Source: Acanthaster planci (Eukaryota; Echinodermata; Asteroidea; Valvatida; Acanthasteridae). Taken from it: a stretch of DNA of 64,000 nucleotides. The DNA lies in contig NW_019091541.1 in NCBI RefSeq assembly GCF_001949145.1, positions 425,157 to 489,156 on the forward strand. Direction: 5' to 3'. Shown one piece after another: positions 1 through 11,462 of the stretch. A program made the position numbers and the translations under genes. A model generated the notes under the pieces. The model was given only the letters and a program-made list of their open reading frames with translations, had not been told where the DNA came from and searched no databases. The first letter of the stretch is position 1. Each line of letters starts with the position of its first letter.

Positions 1-2524
1 CAAAACATGACAAGTACCTGTGATGTAGCCAGACCAGGGATATATGAGTAGTTGAATGGAGTTGACAAATAAGAAGACATTTCACTTGTTTCCCCCATTG
101 TTCAATATAACACAGCCAGCATCCCCAACACACAGCTAAAATTTAGTGCGGATCAAATACAAACAGGTGAAACCTCATGCAAGCTCATCTGTGTCTGGCA
201 CGAAGGTAGACAAGGTACTGATAGATACCGGTACATGTAGGGATGTTCCATGTGAGAAATTTGCCAGGATGATTCAATGTTGCGCCACCCTGTGGCCTTG
301 GGAGAATCCTGTATATGGTGATGGTGGTGCCATGTACATGTAGCATAGTGTAAGGTTTAGTACATCACCTCATCCGAAGTGACAAATTGGGCCTTTCAAG
401 CAGACATTCAAAATAACTCCCTTCCCCTTCCAACCTCTCTCCGAAACCACTTACAGATCAGTGCTTTATGCAGTATGCTTTGAAAATATCAGAAAAGTAA
501 AGAAGGTATTCAATTTATATGTGTACTGCCTGTCTGCCCTTTGATTGGTGCATTAGGCTAATGTGTTGGGAGCAGCTCTGAGTACACATTGCTTTGTTAC
601 TCTAACACTTACACACAATTGTTGGTACAAAAATCAAAAGGATTTTCAGATATTCAACCCTTAATATAGTTTCCATTTATTATTCACACTCTCAGAGTTT
701 GTTGTAATCTTGGGGGAAGCTTGTTTATTCTGTCAATGCTTCCTTAATGGTTATCTGCTGTAAATTTGCTGGTAACAAAGCTCTCTACAAAGTGTTTGGT
801 GACTACAGGCTGTATGTGTCTCTGAATCCAGAACCATTCAAGCATTCTCGTGGAGAGTTTAAAAAATTGCAATTTGATTACAGGATACAGTATGTTATTA
901 CAGAGATGTACATGTAAAAGCTTATCCATAGTTTTGAAATAAAACCCCATAATTTTTTTAGTAACTGTAGTGTGAAGTACATGTACAGCCACACCAATTG
1001 TAAAATGTTCCCAAACGACAACCCTCCCTCTCCCCCCCCACTCTCACTCTCTCTCTCTTTCTCTCCAAAGATTTAATTTTTCGACAGCTGGTTTTGGAAG
1101 TTTTCCCAGTGCAGCAACTCCTGTTACAATTTATCACACTGTCATTTCTGTACCGCATTGTGGGAATGAACAATTACGGTGTGAAATTTTTCCCCCCTCT
1201 GCGGGCCAACGCGTATTAAAGAAAAACACATTTATCGGAAGTCGTTTGGCATGCTGGAGTGTTTGACAGAAACGATGCGGTGTCATGTAACTGGCTCTGG
1301 TTGGGAGGCATCACCAGGGAGGGAAAAAAAATACTCTATTTGTCACAGGATGCAAAGAAAGAATGAGAGAGAAAGAGGGAAAAAATCAATGGCATTATCA
1401 AAACTTACACGTCTGTTAGAAATTTGACGGTGGAAACAGGAAAGTAAGAAGTGTGACTTGGAGTGAGAATTTTGATGGGTTTCTAACTTGTGTTTGCGTT
1501 GTCGAGGAGACACAAGCAAAGTGTCAAACTGTCATAGGCCAGAATGGTGAGAAAAATTGGAGGTCTGCTCTAACTAGCCAGAAACAGTCGTGTTTTGGGC
1601 TTTGCCTGTCTCTATTTCTGGATTAGCTTTGGATGTATGGGAGGCTGTTTTAATAGTTTTTGATAGTTTTTTTAGTATTGTGCACAAAGAAATGGATAAA
1701 TGAAACAGAGACTGATTGTTACTATTTTGAATAACTAATGATAGCTCGTACTGATACACTTTCATGATCTAGTTCAGTCCAGGGGCTCTTCATTACCTGT
1801 AAGAGCATCAAAACTCTGGATTAGTCAGTGCAAAAAATGTATTTGTAATTGTACTATGTTATTTACCCTATAACTTAAATACTATAAAATCTTTATACAT
1901 GTAATTTTGTGCATCAAGATTTGTAAAATTTGCTGAAAGACAGCTATCAAAAAGTCACAATTTATAAGTTTTAAATGGACCATTATTTTAAATTGACAGT
2001 GTTTGGTAGATGGAGTAATTTTCAGGCTGCCCAGTGCCTGCCTGTACATGCCAGCAATCTTTTTTTTCTTTTCCATTAGTTCCAATTCCAGACAACCTTT
2101 TAAATGAGGTCAGACCAGAGGGCAAATTTTAATGAAAAAAAGGTCTGCGTATGTGTGATATCACCTCAGCTACATCTGCAAAAATATTTGCATCACCTCT
2201 GGTTTTCAGAGCTGTCAGATTTTACTAAAATGAAAAGGTGTGAGGTCGAAGGCCTCTGGCATTTTGGGGGCAAACTGTGGCCCTCATTGTCAGGTTTGGG
2301 TAGGATGGGGATGTTATGGTTTGGAAAAGTACAATCCCTCCCCCCCCAGCTGAAAATCAACACAAACCTCAGAGCACTATGAAGGCACTGGTAAGTGCCT
2401 ACAGGCAATGCTGCATTTGTCTTCACACCAGGACCAGTTTTGTAGGCCTACATGCACATGCAGGAGAGATGTGGACTGGTTTGCATTGGATATTGCCTTG
2501 GGGGGGGTTCCACTCCAAAGTGTA

Positions 2525-2551
2525 GGGGAGGGGGGACAAGTGGGGACAGGG
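2525..2551 (+). other. Potential G-quadruplex motif
   Basis: Four G-runs of three or more (GGGG, GGGGGG, GGGG, GGG) are separated by loops of 1, 6 and 3 bases. This meets the usual sequence rule for an intramolecular G-quadruplex on the plus strand. It lies in a G-rich part of the presumed intron. No function is implied by sequence alone. Confidence 0.4.
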
Positions 2552-2920
2552 AGTTGATTCTACATGTAGATGTGTGGCCAGAATGTGTTAGTGTGGCAGC
2601 TGAGACAGCAAGTGCCCCAAGAACTTGTGAGTTGGCCTAGATAGAGGGGAAGGGTTTGTGGAAGGAATCATGGCCTGACAGAAAGACCTTCTCTCCTCTG
2701 CTGGCCTGCTGTTGTCTCAATGTACCTTATAAGGATATCATCGACAACACTTTTGCGTTGACTAAAACACATATCCATTTGCATAAAAAGTACCCTCTGT
2801 TGATCCTTCCTTGGTAAGATTAGGCATTAACACTTACATAGGTAATCTGCCAAGGACTGAGAATATTGAAGTCATTTTGAATACTTTCCTTTTGGGTGCA
2901 CAGCTTTTCAGCAAATCCCT

Positions 2921-3195
2921 CAATAAGCCTTTGCAAGTTAAATTTGAATAAAATCTGGTACACTGAGTTCTTTAATTTCACGTGAACGTAACAATTTGAA
3001 TTCTTCATACGGTTCAGGGCATGCTTGTGCTTAGTTACATATAAGACGCTTTGCACCAATGCACTGTTTTCAATGTATAAAACGGGCACAAAGGAACTAG
3101 TCCATTCCAGAGATTGTATATAGTCACTAAGCAAACTTAGCTTGCCCCAAATCATTATTATGTTTATGTTTGTGGTCAACTAAGGTTGAGTTCTC
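2921..3195. repeat. Decayed copy of a foldback (MITE-like) element
   Basis: The first 84 bases begin CAATAAGCC and match the left arm of the foldback element at 49517-49730 with scattered substitutions, including the shared inner end TTTGAATT. A second, inverted segment from about 3138 (AGCTTGCCCC followed by TTATGTTTATGT) matches the opposite orientation of the same sequence. The right terminus is lost and the centre is unrelated or rearranged. The right boundary is approximate. The 119-residue minus-strand open frame overlapping it is a by-product of the repeat. Confidence 0.5.
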
Positions 3196-6100
3196 TGTAG
3201 TTTTGAGCAGTGTCATGCTGACTGCAGTGTTAGCTGAGCACATCCTGCTGTGATCTGATGCTGACTGGTTCAGAAATCACAGCATCTGGTAGAGCTATCC
3301 CTGTGAGTCTGCTTATATTGCTAGGAGGCAGCCCTTTGTGCAGGCATTCACTTGGCGATCCCTGACAACCAACCAGTGACCGCGTTTCTCCCCACCCTCC
3401 CATTTGTTGCCCTCTTTTTTTTCTCCCACTTTCTTTCTCTTCTCTCACTTTTTTTCTGTCTGGCGCTAATGTGTTTCTGGTGGCGGGGGCCCCTTTGGCA
3501 TTATGGGATAGGGGCGGTAGAAATAAGATGCGGTCGTTAGGATCGGTTACTGATGTTGTCATCGCCTGCGCAGCTGTGCAATTCGTAGAGCATTGCGGCT
3601 TTGTGCCGCTACCTTCAGGTCTCATTGCGGATGTCAAGGTTTAATGCCAGCAGCCCCGCAGCGAAAATGGTCTTTTAAGACATTGCGCACATTAGCGCAC
3701 ACGGCACCGTGGACCTGTCTGTGTGGGTGGTTGTTATCGTAGGGTTCACAGTGCTTGGTAGTCTGTCCTCGCGACCTGATTGCATTCCGCTCGGCTTTAC
3801 CTGGGAACCAAATTCACCGAAAGGCATAATTAGGATCCCGTCGGCTTATTGGCTGGCCATGGATCGCTTGTCAGGTGATGCGATTTAGTGATGGCATCGC
3901 AAGAGGGCAAGTAGATGGATTGAGTAACTCATATAGGCCACCACGACAACAGATGCAGTCGTTCAGCACTGGTATCCCGTAATCCCGCTGTCCAGACCGT
4001 TCACAGCCCTTTCCCGCGGCACTTTCCTTGGGAAATCAGACTTGCAGCTTTGTAAGCGTAGCCAGCCCTATTTTTTCCCCCATTCCTCCCCATCATGTAA
4101 GAAATGGGGTCACGTCTGTTTTTAAGATCAAATTCTGTGCTGCAGCTAATGCATCCATGGCCCATCACAAACAGTCTGTCTTGTGACTAGCATATTGGCC
4201 CAGAAGTCAAGCAGAAAATGTTTCACGTCACCACGGATGCAATTTCTTCCAAATTTTTTGCCTTTCATATTCACCTCCCAAGGCCTTTCAGTTACCTTAC
4301 TCTCACTACAGGTATACCATACACTTCATAAGCTAATGATTTGGACCAGAGTTTCCATATGTTGGGCCATCTTTAGCAGAGATCGCTTGTTTGCCTTCTA
4401 TTATAATTTAAACTTGTACAGAAAAGGTGGTAACCTGTAACAAATTGTTTCATTTATCAAAACTGTTGCACAAAAGTAGTCTACATAAGTAAATTAGCAA
4501 TTCTTTGCTGCTGAGGAAACTTTCCACCAATCATAATGCAGCATTACAAGTAGTTCCCATCAAGCTGCACTGTAACCAGTCATCCATCTATAGATACAAA
4601 AGAGCTGTATTTGCCAGTTGGCCATTGGCAATCCCACAGGTACCCACCACTGTACGCACATGCCGCATTAACTGGGGACGGTCATGATAGGAAACCATGA
4701 TGAAACCTTATGTGGCTCCTTTTGTGTACTGGTGCCCAGTGTCATGTGCATGCTATTCAAGTACTTATGGTTCAAGTGCTCAACCTGCGTTGCTTGTCGT
4801 CACTTTACTAATGAGGTAAGCTCTGCTTTGTCAAGGTTTTTGGATGGTTTTTACAATGTAGTACATGTCTAACACAGTGTTGTTGCAGTTGTTGGTCTGT
4901 TGAACTTGTTGAAACAGGAAGCATCATTGACATATTTCTAAAGGATCATTTTGTTTCACCTTTTTTAAGTACAAGTTTCATTTTTGTTGCAATCATGGAG
5001 TGAGAATCCTTTTCCATTGATTTATTGCTTTGTGCTTTTGAAAACAATGTTGACACAGATCGTAGTCGTAAATGGCATCATACATGTACTCATACATGTA
5101 TAATTTTGACTGGACTTATATTGAAAAAGGTATACTGAAGTCACCTAATTTAGTGCACCTCGAAATTCCCTTTGGCTTTCCTCATGCAGTGTTGCCGGAC
5201 TTCTTTGTTGAAAAGCGTCACATTCATTCAGTTAAATACCAGTACCACTGCCTTCATTTTACATGCCGTTGAATCTTTGTGAACGATTTCGTTGTCTTGA
5301 AAGTTAGTCCAACATTCAAAATTGTAGCATCCAGAAATTGGCCACACATTCAGCCGAGTGCTCACTAACATGGTGCACTTGAACAAATCACGGAAAATTC
5401 CACATTAACGTTGAAGAATTTCTTCCAAGTTGATAAATTCTGATAAGTCATTATTACCTCCACTCACTTACTCAACAAGTTTGTAAAAAAAAATATTTTA
5501 TCCTTTTGGTGCATTTTAAATAGTTCATTGTGCACTTTGAAAAAAAAAATTGGAAAATCAGGCCAATTAAAATTCCATTGGATTTTTTTAGCAGGTTTGT
5601 AAAGTCAAGAAGTATGAATGGGAATATTGAGAGCTTGAGGAAATCACACTTGTGAAATCTGAGGTAAAACATATGCTCTAGCAAAGCAATAGAGGCAATC
5701 AAAGTACGCCACAGTAAGAGCCATGCCACGTTAGGGTTCATCAACAATGCAGAAATACAGTTCTATCATTTCTTTAAGAGCTTAATCTTTTTTTTTTTGG
5801 TTACATTTAGCACAGGATGGCAATGTGGATGATTTCTACCATGAATGAAACAGTAGCATCAGAAAGTAATTGGCAGATATGAATGTTATTTCTTGTTTAC
5901 TTACTGCTGAAAACTCAGGCATCTTAACAAAATGTAGCTACGTTTAGTATCAAACTCTCTTGAATGGGAGGCAGAATAGGCTATGAAAAAGCGTTTTTCC
6001 TTCTTTGAAGTTTTAAAAAAGTCAATGAACTTTCACACAAGCCATTTGTAACTTAACTAACCTCTCACATACAGTGTACATTTCTAGCATGTCTACCATC

Positions 6101-8459
6101 ACCTCCAAAAGGGGAGATGCTGTTTCATTTGAGAGAAAGTGAACTTCCAATGCAACCTTTAATCACTGAATTGGAGAAGAACCTCTCTGAAGTTGTGCCC
6201 CTCATGTTACTGGGGTTCCCTTTGTATGTAGGGCTAAAAAGCAAACACGATTTTTCCCCCAGCATCCTCTTCTTTCCCTGGGGCCCTCTGGCACTGTTGA
6301 CTTCTCTAAAAGGTCCCACTCCATGGCAGAGCCGGCCGCTTGGCTCGCTTGGGACAACGTCAACGTTTGTTTTGCCGGAGAGTTACCAAACAGACTGTTC
6401 TCGCTGGGCAAACAGACGTCATCTATCCGGTGTAAGACTGATACCGGCCGCGCCGTGGCCACTTGACAAGCACTGCTGGTCTCAGCGCTGTCTTCCCAAA
6501 CCTCTCCCCACCCCGCTTGCTGCTGCTCAGCGTGTAACTCTGCCGTGAACAGTGATGAGTAACGCTGGAAGAGAGACAGAAATGATTAGGAGATGAGTCG
6601 GTGCAGGCCCTGTTGTGTAAGCACACGGTACGGTTGAATGATAGAAGAAAAACAAAATATGACAGAGGCAGTTTGTAATAGCAAAAGATTTGGTGGGGGG
6701 GGGAGATAGGCCTGGATTGAATGACTGGTGGATTGTTTGGGGGTTTTTGTGTTTGTTTATGGAGTAGGGTCTCTGACCAGAGTGCCATCGGCTGGCAATT
6801 CCCTGCACCCATTTGCTCCAACGTTTCCAGATTCTGTGGTGATTTTTTTTTATTTTTTCCCTTTTTTCTGATGTTCATCTTGTGAGATGTGACATACCAT
6901 CTTGCACTCGTGTTGACTTTGGTGGTCAGTGACATACCCATTGGTTCCCTGACAACGATAAAAACGATCAGATTTCGGCTTCTCTAATCGCAGATGATCT
7001 ATGAGATAGACAGAGCTTGTGTTGACTTTCCAGAAAAAAGTCTCCTTTTTTTTCCCTTTCTTTTTTTTGGTGCACTCTTTCTCCCTTTCTTGCCTTGTCA
7101 AGTAGGGATCCAATGATGCATTGGGGGTGTTATGTCAAATCCCAAACTTCTTCTGTGGGAAGTGTTCATACGGAAATAAAATATTCCTTCTTTTACTGCA
7201 GTTGTGTTCCTCTTCTAGAAATGCAGCCATATCAAATTCATGTTGGAATATATCTCCAGAGTAAAAACAGTGTTGTAGTCGAGACCTCACAAGACCCCCA
7301 CAAGACCCCACAGGACCATCACAAGATCAACGCAAGACTTCCAGTCTGAATTCGAGTCACAAGCTATTTAAATGATTTGTAATAAAAGCATTCCTGTGTT
7401 ATTGTTCACCCTGTTACTTGTAACAGGTCTAATGAGTGGTCTTGTGCATGGTTTTACGTATACTCTTTTGTCTGGTCTTGGATGGTCTCCACTACAGCAT
7501 TGGTAAGAAAGCATTAAGCAGTGCCAAAACTATGCTTATTGCATTTATTCATGGCACATGTTACGAAGCATAAAACATTACATATGTTTCATAATTTTAG
7601 TTGGCAAAGTTTCTTTACTTGGAGTTTTCTGATGCTTTCTACACACACATACGATATTCTCCTTTGGTGTTGATATCAGTTAGATTTTTCTGTGGCTCTT
7701 TATGTATGCTAAGTTCCTGTTCCAGTGATTGTTCTTTCCCTCTTTGTTCATGTTCGAAAGGTAACACCCCCAAAAAAGTTCATTTCATCAGCAATACCAT
7801 GTCTGTGTGTCTTTCTTCTTATTTACTGCTAGTAATCAACAACTACAATAAAAGGAGCTTTTGTGAGAGAAAATTTAAAGAATAATTACAACAATGGTTT
7901 TTACTTGTTGTTTTTTAACATGGGAATAAAAGTGTGATAGTCAATTTTTAACTTGTAAAATTAAAACCAGCCAGGGACTTGCAGAGGGTAATTGTGCCGT
8001 TATTTCGACTGGTCAGTCACACATTCTTCCCCATTCATAATGCCTTTTTTTGTGGAAAGTCAAATAAATGTTGAAAATACATATTTTTCCAACTATATTG
8101 CTCATCTTTGGTATCTGCCTTCCACATCTTTGGTACGTGCCTTGTGGGCGCGCAGCACATGTACTGACTGCACAGTGGCATAGCGAAGGCATTTTCTTTA
8201 GGAGGTATGCCATAGTTTCCCGACCTGTAACTTGTTCGCCAACTTCCTCCTGTGTAAAATTCAGAAAGTGATCTGCGTCAGAGGAAATGCAGACGGCCAA
8301 TGCCTAATGTTTAGGCACTAATTCTGGATTCATTCTGTTTGTTGGTTGGTTATACCTTTGCAAATTAATTGCTTGTCTCTTGGACGTTGAAGGTTTCTCT
8401 GGCTTGTCTCAAGGTGTGGGTATTGTCATGCCAGAATCTGTTGAAATGCTTGTCAATCA

Positions 8460-9330
8460 GATTTCTTCTTGACGATGTCAACCTGCTCAAGTCCAGGTTG
8501 TAGGAACTGGACTTCATCCACATATGCTTGGTGTGTTTTTACATTTTGGACAAATGAACAAGGCTTGCTTTGTTGGGTGCAAGGCATCGCATCTGACCAC
8601 GTGCGTGATGTACTTGAGAAAACTGATGCGAATGAAATCCTTGAGCGGGATGGTGCCAAAATACATATCCAGATCATCATCTAAAACCTCCAGGCGTCAT
8701 TTGGCACAAACATCAATTTTGCTCTATGGTCCTCTTTTTGGCACTCAGCCATGATGCCATACAGCAGCATGCTTCACACAATTGCCTCCAAGAATCTCAC
8801 TCTCACCACCCTATACTTTCACCGAACAGTCAGAACTGGCTGGTAGTTGCAAAATTACCCGGCCGCCTGCGCAATCCCGCTTGTGATATAACCGTCCATG
8901 TCAAGGCTGTGGAGCAGCTAACCCTGAGCACCTTGAACTGAAGTACATTGCCAGTCTCATGGCCATCTACTGACATCAGACTGTCATTATTCATCTTGTC
9001 TGGCCTTTCCATGCCCACTGGCCATATCTGAGGGTACGTTTACTTGAAAGATACATACATTCCAAAATGCTGACATTCTTCATGCAGGATTTTCAGGACC
9101 TTGTCCGTGTCCGCCACCAGTGCGGTCAGGTCATCGGCATACAGCAGCACCATGACAACCTCCTCACCACTTAGATTCCTGCTGCCTTCCTGCCCCCATT
9201 TCAGCCTCAAAAAGTGGTCGATATTTGCCGACTGAATCTCTGTATGCCGACTGGAATAAATTATTGGGGGGATGTCGCACCCTTCCCCCACACATGCATC
9301 CCAGTCACTACACCCCTGGTACTGCAAGTC
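8460..9330 (-). pseudogene. Decayed non-LTR retrotransposon reverse transcriptase fragment
   Basis: Read on the minus strand, 9327 to about 8830 gives an RT palm segment with the catalytic YADD motif (codons at 9130-9141, context VVMVLLYADDLTALV). An in-frame TAA at about 9040 follows, and then the usual downstream segment ending in QFK. Frameshifts near 8930 and 8830 move the homology to other frames, where further conserved pieces appear: a DMDG/ITSGIAQA segment, an SMLLYG segment, and a DLDMYFGTIPLKDFIR segment. This order is typical of LINE-type RT followed by the connection region. No endonuclease or N-terminal RT part was found. The multiple stops and shifts make it inactive. The clade cannot be named without a search. 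Confidence 0.75.
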
Positions 9331-11085
9331 TGTTTAGTGACATGTATGGGCATATTGCACAACGTGGCACTGAATGCAGCAGTACTGGTATACAGTGAAG
9401 TTTGGATGCCATAAAATATGGATTTATCTGATGTAAGGTCAAGACTTCATCAGGTACTATATGGCTGTTACTATTTCTATTAGCTTCTATTTTACCAAGA
9501 TAGACTGCACCGAACTATCTGAGCCTGGGCATTCATGCCTCAAATTTGATTGTTTCATACCCAAAGAACTATCAAAAACTGACAGACACATGCATTTCCA
9601 GTTTCTGATCATGTGACCCATCTACGAAAATGCAGACGACCACTTGCACTCCGTGACCAGTAGAGGGCTTGTAGTTGTAAAGAAGGAGGATATAGGGGTT
9701 TCAAGTGATTGAAGAATAAGGATCTTCACTCTGGCACCGTCGCGTCTCGAGTGCACGGCCGATTGATCCGGACTGAGGAGCCCCTTTAAGGAGTCTCCTC
9801 TAACGATTGACGCCTCTCCCCTTGATGGATGGGTTGACTGTCTATGGGGCTGAGTCACTGCACTCGAGGGTGCAGAACCCATGCAACAAAATCCACCCTC
9901 TCCACCGCCTCACTCCACACTCATAAATGTACTGAATTCAACCCCCCCCCAACAGATGTCAGTCCCACCTGTCTGGTCACAGTCTTTGTTGTTCTTTATT
10001 GGTCCTAGACTTGGTTCTAGTCAGGAGAGTGGAAATGATGAGGAAACAAGTGACTGAATGTGGAGCCTCTAGTTGAGTCTAGTTTTTTCGGGTTCCAGCA
10101 ATGGGTTGAGTCTCTGACACGCCCAAATTGTGTCAAGTGAAATTTTACATTGGAATTCGATGCAGACATACATGTACATTCAGCTGTTCTTAATCATTGT
10201 TCAGCTCAGTGTATGCATACACAATGGCAGTCAGAGAGCAAAGTTGTATCCTTTTGTCAAAACATACATGTAGTATGCCCTGGGCTTATCTAGCATTGAA
10301 ATACAAAAAATTACACTTTTTTGAGATGTGTGTCCCAGCTCAGCTTTTTGTAAATTGTATCCAATCATCCGTGATTAAATGAGTTGACAGAAAAGCAGGT
10401 AAACAAAAACAAAATTCAGTGCGCATTTTACACGAAGGTGTAGTGTGCATGTCAATTTCTTCTTTGTTATAAAGATAATCACTTGCTTTGGGCATGTGAT
10501 TAGTAAGGGGTATTGCAGCATACCTGTGTACAAAAATTGTTTATTTGTATGGATAGAACTTTTATGTGTGGCCTTTGACAGAAGTGGCAAGTTTCTTTTA
10601 CTGTCCAGTTTATTTATGCCTTTCATTGGTGCCATGTACATGTACAGTATATAACAAGTTACATGCAGCACCAAAAGACTATTTTGGGGGCTATCAAGTA
10701 AGCCACATGTACATGAACATGTAAGTGTAACCACCAGGGCACAGAACTTCTCCAAGGACTGTCTTTTGAAGATGTGAAATAACTCCCTTCTTGATGTCAT
10801 GTGTGGTTTATATTAGTGGGGAATTTCAAATGGTTTTGGTTAGCCTTATCCACCACTTCTGTTGGAGAGCATGCTGTCTGACCTCAGTCTCCACTTGAAT
10901 GCAACTGTCCCATGTTGTGGTACTGCTGAACTCGGCGAGTTGAGAGCTGTCCAATTCACAAGCAACTTTGGCAGTCAGCATAGCAGTTAGGGCAGCAGCA
11001 TATCCAGTGTTTAGTGTTGGGGGGATTCAAAAGCAAAATGCAGCTTCGGGCTCATTCAACATGTGTTGAGGTAGAAAAAAATCAA
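9331..11085. other. Non-coding DNA between two retroelement remnants
   Basis: No defensible gene. A CpG-richer patch lies at about 9720-9890. TACATGTA palindromes occur near 10170, 10264 and 10637. The open frames at 10375-10800 (minus) and elsewhere show no recognisable domain. It is probably intron or intergenic sequence. Confidence 0.45.
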
Positions 11086-11462
11086 AATAATAATAATAAT
11101 AATAACAATTTATAATAAAAATAATTTATAAAGCGCAAATTTCATATAGATACGTTCAAATGAAGACATTAAACATGGAACAATGAATACATTTAAACAT
11201 GGTTGAGCCAATGGCATACAATGGCGTCTCGGGCAGCCGCCAAATGACCCACATTCACCCACATCAGTAAAGAGGAGAGAGTAAGAAGCAGTTACAGTTT
11301 TAGAGGTGGGAGGAAAACCCCAGAGGAATAAGTCTGGGTAAAACCCACGGAGTCAGGTAGGGACTGAAAACCCAATCCGCATGTGGACCGCGCCGGGAAT
11401 CGAACCCGGGACCACAGAGGTGGAATTCGAGGAAAGAACTACCTTGCCAACCCGACTCTCCA
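11086..11462 (-). mobile_element. tRNA-derived SINE, about 375 bp
   Basis: On the minus strand the element starts with a tRNA-like head. An A-box-like segment lies at about 11439-11450, and a near-perfect B-box (GGTTCGATTCC) occupies the region around 11397-11408, followed by CCGGC. The body includes GGTTTTCCTCCCACC, and the 3' end reads GCGCTTTATAAATTATT and finishes in an ATT/TTA microsatellite at 11086-11105. This layout of pol III head, unique body and short-repeat tail is that of a SINE rather than a functional tRNA, because no cloverleaf closes after the B-box. Target-site duplications are not clear; both flanks are A-rich. The family was not identified. Confidence 0.75.

Larger units (their letters stand above)
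1..8459. other. Non-coding DNA upstream of the RCC1-repeat exons
   Basis: I see no exon that can be defended here. Open frames are short, lack recognisable domains and are not bounded by convincing splice sites. The stretch holds a pyrimidine-rich microsatellite-like run near 1040-1067, a G-rich tract near 2500-2551, a decayed foldback repeat from 2921, and many TACATGTA palindromes. A modestly CpG-richer block lies at about 3590-4070 and another at about 6290-6530; either could be an intronic regulatory element. Because the first RCC1 exon found further on needs upstream coding sequence, this could be a long intron or partly intergenic DNA. Confidence 0.5.

Noticed and set aside
6117-6548. 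143-codon plus-strand open frame
   Set aside because: No domain, composition of a GC-rich intronic patch, overlapping frames of similar length on the other strand, no supporting splice sites.
11380-11462. Possible minus-strand tRNA gene (B-box-like GGTTCGATTCC)
   Set aside because: No closing acceptor stem after the B-box, and the sequence continues into a SINE body and ATT tail.
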